A stretch of DNA of 64,000 nucleotides from Mugil cephalus (lineage: Eukaryota; Chordata; Actinopteri; Mugiliformes; Mugilidae). Positions 44,128 through 53,018 of the stretch are shown piece by piece. Position 1 is the stretch's first letter; each line of letters starts with the position of its first letter. The stretch is from contig NC_061773.1 of assembly GCF_022458985.1 (NCBI RefSeq), forward strand, positions 1,866,001-1,930,000. The letters run 5' to 3'. The position numbers and the translations under genes are program-made. The notes under the pieces are model-generated. The model was not told where the DNA came from. It did no database searches and saw only the letters and a program-made list of their open reading frames with translations.

Positions 44128-47100
44128 CTGCAGAGGGAAAGAGAGTTTAAAGTTTTACAAAAAGTACAGATGATTAAATAAAAAAGCACACATAATATTT
44201 CCTTTAAATCTGAACGTGTTTTCTGACTGATGATATCTCTACTCTTGCAGCAGATAGTCTGCCAACAGGGAGGGTGTGACAAAATGAGAGGGGTCGGGTG
44301 GGGTAAACATGGTGCCTATGCTGTGACTGGTGGAAAACCAGACCTGTTACCTCAGGATGGGGTTGATGAGTTCTGGTAGGAACAGTTGCTTCCCTTCACC
44401 AGCTGTGGTTTCACTCTGCTGCCTCTTCTCCTGATTTAACAGACAGAAACTGAGATGGATTTTAACTGCAGATCATAGCATACCCATTTAAAACATAATG
44501 TGTGACAATCTGTAATATTGACCACATTTGTACATACTGAAATAATTTCATAGTTAAAGTTTTTCAAGGTAAACTTGGTGAATGTTGACTCATTCATTTT
44601 CTGTCACTGAATATTATGAGTTAGGGAATGAGACGCCTACCTGATTCTTTTGCATGAAATTCTGAATCATGGTATTAAAAATAAAGTCACATTCAGTTTA
44701 AACATTTCACACCTATGAACACACAGTTGGCCTAGTCCACCAATTTCATCCTTGACCCCAAACCAGTTTCTGTAGTGATTATTATGTTCGCCTCACACAC
44801 GGAAGATCCCTAGTTTGAAATCGGGTGGAAACATAGTCCTATTTTGTAGCACCTCATCCAACCTATTTATTACAGTCATTATTATTATTGTTGCTGTTGT
44901 TGTTTTTTACTGCATTCACTTGTCTGCAAGGACAATATATACAGATTCTGATCCAGATGGTGATTCTGAGGACACTTTTGGTGAATGTAAAAGTTTGGTG
45001 TTTCTGATGAATTGCCCTGTCATGAGCTTTTTCAGTCAGGCAGCACTAAACCCAGGTGTCCAACAATCAAGCAAACACTCAGGACAGCAGAGCTTGAGGG
45101 GAGAGCTCATCAAATATTTACCCATTCAGGTCTGTTAGCACCGAATGCAGGTGATGTTAATCCTTGTGTAGTTAACCCATGAATGGGATGGCATACCTGC
45201 GTGTCAGAGGCGGATGTGTCCCCTTCACTCTCAGCCCAGGTGGGCTGCTCCTGGTGAACAGACACGAAGGGAGGTGATATGGAGGAAGCGGGGGAAATGT
45301 CCTTGTCCTCAGAGTCAGAGTCAGGAGCTGCATGGATTAGCATTGATGTTTCACTTTCATGCTCATTACAGCGAATGACACGATGTTACAAAGATTTTTT
45401 ATTTACTCACTGATGCATGTGGAGACTACGTTGTTTGACTTCATTTCTGGCTCAGTTTCCAACCTCTGCTCTAAGTGACGGATGTAGTTCACCAGATCCT
45501 GCCAGTGAGCAGTTACATATCCACAGATGAGAAAGAAGAAATTGACTGATTAACTGCACTGCAGTAGTTCAATTCAATTTCTTTTAAATATACAGAGCAA
45601 TAGACGAACAACTGTAAATATACAGAGCAATAGACGATTTAAGGCAAGAATGTAGGTTTCCGTAGTGTAGTGGTTATCACGTTTGCCTCACACGCGAAAG
45701 GTCCCCAGTTCGGAACAGGGTTGAAACATCATCTAACAACATTATTGTTTATGGGGGTAGATATACAAGCTCTTAAGACCTATGCTGTACGCTGGTCCCA
45801 GTGTTCCCTCTAGTGTAAACAAACAAAATATGCTCAAGGCAGTACAACAATATTATATCACTGAAAATTATTATTTAGATAGAAGCATTCTTCTAACGTG
45901 GGAAGAAGACAAATTGGTTACCTACCTACTGTATAATCTACAGATTAGCCACACACAATGTTGACTGTATCGTAGTATTTTTTAGTGGCCAATTTAAGGC
46001 AAGCATGTTGGAAATACTTAATTTATTTGTTTTAAAAGAAAGAAGAAATCTAACACAATGGACAGTATTAAAAGAGTATGCAGTGCTTGGTTTAAATGTT
46101 TCCGTAATACAATGAAAAGATTTATTTTTTAGATTTATATGGAAGTAGGGAAGCAGAGCATGTAGGACAAGTAAAAGGCTTGTAGCTTCTAACCTCAGGC
46201 CAGTATGGAAGACAAGATAACAGTCCAGACGTAACACTAGCCACTCTAAAGAATTAGTAATCAAGGTATTAGTGAAGATTTAAGAGGAATATGCGTGGAG
46301 CCCTTGCCTGCTTGTCAAGTTGTTCCTCCTCCCTTTCTTTTTGCAGCTTCCTCAGGCTGGACCTCAGTTCCTGCAGCTCATACTTGGCATCAGCCAGCAG
46401 CACCTACAGGGTGCAGCAGCAGATCATCTGAATACCCACACACCATATCTTCCCTGCTGCTGCTCATATGACGGTGTGAGAAACTGTTTACTCTCTGTCC
46501 ATGGAAGCTATTTGTGCCAGTGAGTGAGTAACAGCTCCTCGTTTCCAGAATGTAACCCGAGGAAGTGATGATGCAAAATTGCAGCAACAGAGCACTTCTA
46601 CCTATATATAGAGCTGAATGTGCTTGTGTATTAATAATAGTGACAGCAATGTGCTTAGATGTACTTACTTTGTTGCAATCTTTCTCTCTTGAGAGCTCTG
46701 CTTCCAGTTTCTCCCTCTCCGTCCTTTCCTCCTGGAGCCACTGTTCAGTCCTCTGCACCTCACTGCTCAGATCTTGTAATTTCCGTTTGTCAATCTACAC
46801 AACACATTACAACAGGTGGAACAATGAGATCAGATCGACAGATAGGCCGTGCATATCAGCGCTGGGTTCTGTTGCCTCCTCACTTCTGCCACATGTTTGT
46901 ATGCTTCTCTCTCCAGAGCCCAGTTGGCTCGCTCCTCCCTGAGGAGCAGGTTCTCCTCAGACAGCTGCAGGGTGAGCTGGGCCACTTGCAGTCGGGCCTG
47001 ATGCAGCTCAGTATGGATATGGCCTTGTCGGGTTCCCATATCTCTCAGCTCCCTACGCAGGTTTTCAGTCATGTGGTCACTGGCCTCCAGACGCTCCTGC

Positions 47101-49153
47101 AGCCCTCGCACCTCTGCCAGAGCAGCGTCGTTCTCAGTCTGTAGAGAAATAAGAGGTTTGGACAGCAACAGGCAGAAACGTAAGAGAGAAGTGATTTAAC
47201 ACCACAGTGTTTCACAGCCATCAGCGTCAACCAGTTACCTGCAGGGACTTTCTCTTTTCCTCATCGTGTTTCATTTGACTGGACATTTTCTTCACTCTGT
47301 CTTTCAACCTGGTGGCACCAAACGTAATCTTAGTTTCAGGCCCAAGTCAACAGAAGTAGAAAGACTAATGTTTAAACACATGACTCAATCACTTGCCTTT
47401 CCAGCTCCATGTTTCTCTCCTTCTCCCTGTCAATCAGAGCCTTGATCTCAGCCTCTAGGTCTTTGATTTGCTGCTCTCTCTCAGCCCTCTCAGTCACCAG
47501 TTTACCCAGTTCAGAAGATAGATTTTCTTGACCGTATTTTGCATCCTGTTGAAAAATAACATAAAAAATCAGCATCAGTTTGTGATCTCTTTCTGGCTAC
47601 ACAGGCCAACCAGGTGACATGCCTTGCCCTTACCTTGTGTTTTCCCTCAATCTTCTTCAGCATCTCACAGCTCTGTCTCAGATGATCTCTGAGTTCAGTG
47701 ATCTCCTCAATCATTGCACCTCGTTCACACTCCCAATCGACCCTGGCTTTTTTTCCGTTTTCTTTCTCATTCTCAGTCTCCTTTGTTGCAGTGTCCAGAG
47801 CTCGCTGTAAATCAGCCTGCTTTTTTAAACACTCCTCCAGCCGACCCTGTTTGCAGCACAGGAAGAGAGGTAATTGATGGAACTGGTTGTAAAACAACAT
47901 TAAAACTATTAAACATATTTAAGAAGGCCAATAATATATCTTCATGTCCGTCATTCCCCTCTCATTATCACAATGACAGGTAGACCAGAGATTTTTTTCC
48001 CACCTGCAGCAGCTGAGCCCTGGGGATGACAAGAAGCAGCTCCTCCTCTCCATCCTCCGCATCCTGTTCCTCTTTCAGAGTCTCCAGCTCCTCCAGAGGT
48101 TTGGGAGCAGAGAATGTGAAGGGCCGACTACGAGCACACACCTCTCCATTCTTGTCCACATATATAAACTGGTACTCCACAGTACTGGGGCGGGGCAGGT
48201 AGGAAGCTGCATTGAACAGACATTTCCTTGTTGCAAAAGGTTTACCACAAGGCCACATCCTGGAGCTCATTGTGTTCACTTATTTGTATAGTTGACATAA
48301 TTGTGCACATTTTTTGCTTATACTATTTAATTTCATTTTACAAAATTTAAATTTTGATTTTATATCTTTGTACTTGTTCTCAAAAGTGTTTTATATGTAC
48401 AACCGAGCTACTGTGACCAAGCAATTTCCAAAAATGCGCACTTGTATGCAGACGATATTATCCTGTATGTTAATTCAGATAGTGTTTATTTTGCTGCTGA
48501 ATTTCATCGTAAAACAGAATAATGTCAGTTTTCAATGCAGCTAAAATAAAATACACACTTTTCTCATACTGCAATAGTTGAGATATTTTGGAATTAAGAT
48601 TAATAATAAGGCAATGTTCTTAAATATCATGTGACTAAACTGGTCGACAAACTAAGACAGATTCTTTTTTTGTCAAAGGATAATTTTTTCCGCACTGTCA
48701 ATTGGTGCTTATTGAAGTTGAATTAATTGACTTATCATACTTTCAAAAGTTGTTTAGCAAACTTCTTACCTGGGAAAAGTGCACAGTAGTTGACATTGGT
48801 TCCCTCAGCATAACCTTCAGGAACAAGAGCCCAAGTGTATGTGTAATACTGTTTGATGGAAGACCAGCCCATCTGTGGAAAGTTAAAGGACGTGTTTTAA
48901 GAGACAAAACTAAACAACTACAATACAACCCAACCCCCTTTGCTAAAACACATGCTGTTATGTTTTCTGTTTCACTGTGGTAGTGGTAGTGGGGTGGGGG
49001 GTCTGAAGTGAGTGACTCTACCTTAAAAATCCCTATCCAGTCACTGCTGCTCCACTGATGCTCTGAGGTCAGGCTGTAGTGGCACTCTACCCGGGTTTGG
49101 GGAAAGTACAGTTGTCCAACATTTCGAAACACCACAGTGGGCTGTTTATCCAT
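44100..49153 (-). CDS. calcoco1: Calcium-binding and coiled-coil domain protein 1 (whole gene, spliced)
   Basis: Member of the CALCOCO1/NDP52/TAX1BP1 family. Mammalian CALCOCO1 is a nuclear-receptor and beta-catenin coactivator and an ER/Golgi-phagy receptor. Thirteen coding exons (listed separately) give 557 residues in continuous frame. Residues 1-130 form a SKICH domain ([35 protein letters not shown]). LLLVIPR (about 138-144) matches the non-canonical LC3-interacting position of the family. Residues 147-475 are heptad-rich coiled coil, followed by an acidic Ser-rich segment (PDSDSEDKD). The protein ends [17 protein letters not shown] and lacks the C-terminal C2H2 finger of mammalian CALCOCO1. 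The gene converges on rarg; smug1 is the upstream neighbour in the same orientation. Confidence 0.93.
44351..44430 (-). CDS. calcoco1: calcoco1 coding exon 12
   Basis: It encodes [26 protein letters not shown] plus two bases. LFLPEL corresponds to the LLLPEL stretch before the mammalian zinc finger. Donor AG|GTAACA. Confidence 0.8.
44766..44833 (+). pseudogene. tRNA-Val(CAC) pseudogene
   Basis: The 68-nt sequence follows tRNA-Val from GTTTCTGTAG to TGGAAACA with the CTCACAC anticodon loop intact. About five bases of the D-arm are missing and the T-arm is altered (AGTTTGAAATC). It lies on the plus strand, antisense in an intron of calcoco1, 0.9 kb from a second tRNA-Val copy. Confidence 0.7.
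45197..45327 (-). CDS. calcoco1: calcoco1 coding exon 11
   Basis: It encodes (T)[17 protein letters not shown] followed by a low-complexity acidic segment ending [11 protein letters not shown], matching the disordered region between coiled coil and C terminus. Donor CAG|GTATGC. Confidence 0.85.
45411..45498 (-). CDS. calcoco1: calcoco1 coding exon 10
   Basis: It encodes [20 protein letters not shown] and a short tail, the end of the coiled coil (mammalian LLEYMRKLEARLEKV). Donor A|GTGAGT. Confidence 0.87.
45585..45637. repeat. Short tandem duplication next to the tRNA-Val gene
   Basis: A 23-base block beginning TAAATATACAGAGCAATAG occurs at 45585-45607 and again at 45615-45637 (period 30), about 18 bp before the tRNA start. 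Confidence 0.85.
45656..45728 (+). tRNA. tRNA-Val(CAC), possibly degenerate
   Basis: A 73-nt sequence (discriminator A included) matches eukaryotic tRNA-Val: acceptor GTTTCCG, intact D-arm region, and anticodon stem TTTGC/GCGAA enclosing CTCACAC (anticodon CAC). The T-arm (CCCAG/CAGGG) has one mismatch and the B box AGTTCGGAACA departs from GGTTCGAATCC. The acceptor has one mismatch and one wobble pair. It may be weakly functional or a recent pseudogene. It lies antisense in a calcoco1 intron. Confidence 0.65.
46308..46403 (-). CDS. calcoco1: calcoco1 coding exon 9
   Basis: It encodes [20 protein letters not shown] and a Lys/Glu-rich heptad segment to LDKQ. The following intron starts CAG|GCAAGG, a GC donor, and exon 10 continues in phase. 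Confidence 0.87.
46669..46794 (-). CDS. calcoco1: calcoco1 coding exon 8
   Basis: Forty-two codons of coiled coil beginning [20 protein letters not shown] and ending LSREKDCNK; both ends phase 0. Donor AAA|GTAAGT. Confidence 0.88.
46884..47138 (-). CDS. calcoco1: calcoco1 coding exon 7
   Basis: Eighty-five codons from [20 protein letters not shown] to [13 protein letters not shown], all coiled coil. This is the largest exon of the gene. Donor GAA|GTGAGG. Confidence 0.9.
47239..47308 (-). CDS. calcoco1: calcoco1 coding exon 6
   Basis: It encodes [23 protein letters not shown] after one shared base. Its start phase requires the preceding GC donor. Donor CAG|GTAACT. Confidence 0.85.
47397..47545 (-). 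CDS. calcoco1: calcoco1 coding exon 5
   Basis: Coiled coil from [17 protein letters not shown] to EKERNMELE plus two bases. The intron begins GCAAGT after AAAG, a consensus GC-AG donor; no in-phase GT alternative is present. Confidence 0.87.
47634..47846 (-). CDS. calcoco1: calcoco1 coding exon 4
   Basis: Seventy-one codons, [20 protein letters not shown] to [12 protein letters not shown], the start of the coiled coil right after the LIR-like segment. Phase 0 at both ends; donor AAG|GTAAGG. Confidence 0.9.
48004..48206 (-). CDS. calcoco1: calcoco1 coding exon 3
   Basis: Second half of the SKICH domain: (A)[20 protein letters not shown], then an acidic stretch and [13 protein letters not shown] chose the acceptor CAATGCAG at 48207-48214 because it keeps phase and reproduces the family's F-x-A-S-Y-L-P junction; an upstream AG would break it. 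Confidence 0.9.
48770..48872 (-). CDS. calcoco1: calcoco1 coding exon 2
   Basis: It encodes [20 protein letters not shown] and [13 protein letters not shown] plus one base, the middle of the SKICH domain (family pattern DYxTFxW...EG). Donor G|GTAAGA. Confidence 0.9.
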
Positions 49154-49222
49154 GGCGATTTGAGAAGAAAACATACACGGATCCAGTGTCACTTGCTTCG
49201 GTTTGAGTCTGGATGAGAACAG
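49022..49222 (-). CDS. calcoco1: calcoco1 coding exon 1 (CDS 49022-49153)
   Basis: ATG at 49153 opens [20 protein letters not shown], the SKICH start, ending WIGIFK before GTAGAG. A second ATG 14 codons upstream in the same frame would add a leader with no family support. The exon probably begins at an acceptor (ttcatcag) before 49222, giving about 69 nt of 5'UTR. Confidence 0.9.
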
Positions 49223-49571
49223 CTGATGAAAGGTGATAGCAGAGTCAGTTCAAGAATGCAGCATGGTCATAACAGCCTATGGCCCGGTGATGTGTTTATA
49301 AACAGTACTGAGGTTAGGCCATACAGGCCCCCACAAAGGCAAATATGCTAATAGAAGTGTTTCTGACTACGTGCCACTGGATACCTTCAAAAATGTAAAA
49401 TAAATATTTAAATAAGTTAAAAAAAGAAGTTTGTTAAACTCATCATTAAAGTTCAGAAGTCAATTAATAGCTCCCCTTTACATTAATACAGAGAGAATAA
49501 CTGATTTTTCTTTTTTAAATGTAACACAAAAACACAAACATTATTAGATACATGCACATAATAAGTGCATC

Positions 49572-49735
49572 GATTAGATTAGATTAGATTAGATTAGATT
49601 AGATTAGATTAGATTAGATTAGATTAGATTAGATTAGATTCAACTTTATTGTAATGGCATATAATACAGATACCAGACACATACACAATGAAATGCAGTT
49701 AGGCATCTAACCAGAAGTGCAAAATCGATCCAACA
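49572..49735 (-). repeat. (GATTA)n array with retroposon 3' end
   Basis: A perfect GATTA-type pentamer array (49572-49640) abuts 'caactttattgtaatggcat' and 'aatgcagttaggcatctaac', the antisense 3' end of a fish LINE/SINE. The pentamers are its tail. Confidence 0.75.
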
Positions 49736-49843
49736 GTAGGGAACAAGCTATGGCTATTTTATTAATTAAGTTAGTATTTTATATAAGTTATTATTTTTTT
49801 AATGATTAAATGTATTAAATGAACTCTGTGGTGTTGATCTTAC

Positions 49844-49930
49844 CTTAGACTGCTGAGAAATGATGTTTTTTCTGCTGCCTCATGAAGAAGAGAGCTGTGC
49901 ATCAGTCTGTAGATAATGACAAGCAATCCC
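49844..49930 (-). other. calcoco1: calcoco1 5' non-coding exon (probable)
   Basis: On the minus strand a leader ends CTAAG|GTAAG at 49844, about 620 bp upstream of the first coding exon, which itself has an acceptor. The 5' limit and promoter are not defined. Confidence 0.45.
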
Positions 49931-52487
49931 GTCAGGTGCAAGAGTTTCACAACGTGTCCCGAACCATGTGGGCCACAAGTAAAATTAGTAATGCTCTAGT
50001 GACTCATGGGAGATGCAGTATGTGAGTACACACATTATCAACCGGCAAAGCAGAGTTGCACACTTCAACTCCCATGACAGGAAATAGTTATAGGACACAG
50101 GATCTCCTGCTGCCACTTTCTGCTCATTGTAATTCTTGGTAGTGGAACAGGTGGGGGTCAGGTTCGGTGGGGGCTGACCTCAAGACTCAACGTTTCTTTT
50201 AATAACAACTTAAGTGAACACACCACCGTGGAATCAAACAATATAAATATAAATAAAAAAATGTGGAAATCTTGTTTCACACTGCTCTGTTAATACTAAA
50301 TGAGTGTAGTATTGTTTTATCATTCAACTCATCATCCAGTTTGAGGATTCAGTCTTTCACTTTGATTTTATCCTGTGATTGCGCAAGAAACATGTTCCCA
50401 CTTTTAACACTTGATGGCAGCATAGTGGCACAAACCCACACCCAACAGAAAGTTTTTGTTTGTTTGTTTTTGTTTTTATTTGATTTAATTAACAAATTCC
50501 AGCATTGCAAAGTCAGGAATAATCAAATATTCCAGTCAAGGTGTAGCATGTAAATACACGAAAACAACACCGTATCATCAAAACACAACAGAAAATTAAT
50601 ATAAAAAAACAAAAAACAAAATCAGAAAATCAAAAAAAGTCAGAGTCAGAGCTATTGTAAACACATAAGGCTTGTTTAGTTTTTATGTTTCAAAGTTTTT
50701 TTGAAATTAATCAGCTCATTCATAAAAATTAAAAACAGTGGTGTGACATTTGAAAATCTACATCTATGGATAAAATGCTTCCCCATAATAATTAAGGTGT
50801 TATATAGCATAGCTTTCTTTTTTTGTCCTGCATTAAAACTCCGATTTTAATAGTGTTGAAATTTAAAGTCGGTGCTTGGAGGCCTTTTCAGGACTGACAG
50901 TTTTGACAGTTTTGAAAGAGTCCCCCAAAAGTTCTGATACATTGGCAATTAAAAAATACATGTTCAAGCGTTTCAGTATCAAAGTTGCAAAACTTACAAT
51001 TGTTTCTTTCCAAATTAAATCTTTGTCTAAGAAATTCATTGCAAGGGTAAATGTCATTTAAAATCTTAAAATGAGTTTCTTCAGTTTTTGGTGGGACTGG
51101 GAGAGAAAGGTATCCAGTTCCAGTTGAAGGCAGCAGTGCTGTACTAACCCCAAATAAGTTAACATGCCTTTCACAGTATTCACCACTGCTTGTGATATGG
51201 CTTTAATCTCCACAGAGTGTTGCTTTTTAGTACAATTAATATTAAATATTTCCTTGATCCAACAGAAAGTGTGTTGTTGTTATATGTGCTTGGGGATTCA
51301 CAAAGCCGAAATAAAGGACTGCAGATTACCATGTGTCAGAATGACACATTTACAGCTAAACTATTATTAGATATCAAATTATGAACCAGGTCTGCTGGGG
51401 GCCTGATGCTGACTCACTCTTAATTACTTTTAACTGTCATCCAACTCAGTAATGTATGTAATGTAATGTATGAAGTTTCTGGAACATGCAGACTACTGCA
51501 TGCAGACTAACATTTCTAGCCTTCCTTCATTAATACTACCATGCTAACATGCTAAGTTAAACAATAGCCTTGTCAGCTGTCAGGGAGCCTTTATCTTGGA
51601 AATAAATAACATGTTGTCCCATTTAACATTTATTTGAAAAACAAGAAGGTTTCTTTTCAAGATCACTGTGCTCAGAAATACCACAAAAAAACAGAATATA
51701 AACATAAAACATACATTCAATACATCAAAATTAATGATAAAAATATATTTAACAGCTACATAAATGACCTTCTATAATAGTCCTGCATATACAACATATG
51801 CACGTGTATTTTTTGCAAGACCTTGTTTGTAAAATTAAATTTATTTCTGAACATGATAATGCCACAGAATTTATATGGCATCCTGTTGCATTATAAGCAC
51901 CAATTATAACATTATATGTTGGTGCCTGTTTGAATGATAAGAGGCATGGTTTTTAATGTTAAGTTCAAATTAAAACTTAAAATTCTTTTAATTAGATTAT
52001 ATGATGAAGGTGAATTATTGTCTGTAGGCGTACAAGCAAACCTTTCCTCATGTGTAGAAGACATTTTAATCATGGTATTTTCCATATGAATTCATGTTGT
52101 GAGTTGTGGGTGTTGTGAGTTGTATTATTAAAATCTCTATGTTTATGTCGAACTCCAAAGCCCCAAAGGCTGTACACACTTATTTACATAAAGATACAAT
52201 ACATGTGCATAAAGATACTATATATGTGAAGTACCTTGTAGTTACATTAGTGCAGAAATACTGTAGTTCCACTTCTCTTCCACTATTGATTTGCATCTAT
52301 TGATCAGTAAAAACCCGTTTGAAAAGGAACAGACAATTCCCAGTAACTGTGATTGGTACAGTTTTTGAAGGCATTAGTGTATAAAAGAGCAGGAGTTTGA
52401 TGCCACTGTCACGGAGACATCCAACATTTGTTCACACATGCTGATCCATTGACAGAGTGAGTGCTCTCCATACGGCTACTGATCAGT
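49931..52487. other. calcoco1-smug1 intergenic region
   Basis: No homeobox, exon or miR-196-like sequence is visible. The region is AT-rich with simple tracts. It should contain the calcoco1 promoter at one end and the smug1 3'UTR at the other; a minus-strand AATAAA at 51630-51635 is a candidate smug1 signal. Confidence 0.5.
51630..51635 (-). terminator. smug1: Candidate smug1 polyadenylation signal
   Basis: AATAAA on the minus strand about 850 bp past the smug1 stop. Other AT-rich candidates exist. Confidence 0.3.
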
Positions 52488-53018
52488 TCAAGACTTGTTG
52501 AGTAACGAGAGAACACCCAGGTCTGCCAGCTTTGCTCTAGCCACATCCTCCCAGCCCTTATTGGCAAGCGGGTTCCTGGGAGACGGATGCATGATGCCCT
52601 CAACTCGCACGTTGACACCTGCAGCAGACAGAGCTCGCCTCGCTCGCTGCTCTGCCACCCTTCCCACACCAATCACCATGGAGACATTCAGTGCCTCCAC
52701 CACCTGGCAGAGCGCGATGTCACACAGTTTGAGCAGGGCCTCCCGTTCACCAGCAGGCAGCTCGGGGGGTGTCAGATTCTTCCCGCTGGCACTCATGAAG
52801 ATTAGAGGGCACAAATTGTGCACGAAGCAGTGTCGAAAGAACAGCGCTGGTTCGCCACACAATTTTCTGAAGAAGCCCCAAAAGCGAGCGCCACTGACTT
52901 CACTCTGAGTGCAGGCGAGCCCAGTGATCCGTCGCTTAGGATGCTCGTCGTGAGGGCAACCAACCTCCCCTGTGATCTTCAGCCACTCGACGACTGACCT
53001 CACTTCACCAAATGGAAC
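52488..53018 (-). CDS. smug1: smug1 coding exon 2
   Basis: Acceptor ctacacacag precedes [13 protein letters not shown]. It encodes 176 residues including [41 protein letters not shown] and the motif-2 loop, ending LLNKS with TGA at 52490-52488. Confidence 0.96.
   Translation of the reverse strand, partial: VPFGEVRSVVEWLKITGEVGCPHDEHPKRRITGLACTQSEVSGARFWGFFRKLCGEPALFFRHCFVHNLCPLIFMSASGKNLTPPELPAGEREALLKLCDIALCQVVEALNVSMVIGVGRVAEQRARRALSAAGVNVRVEGIMHPSPRNPLANKGWEDVARAKLADLGVLSLLNKS

Noticed and set aside
49154..49192. Upstream in-frame ATG for calcoco1 (14 extra residues)
   Set aside because: The extra residues have no family counterpart, whereas the ATG at 49153 sits directly before the conserved SKICH start.
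49931..52487. Possible Hox exon or miR-196/miR-615 remnant
   Set aside because: No homeodomain-like frame and no seed-containing hairpin of either microRNA could be found by eye; a sensitive alignment might still find decay products.
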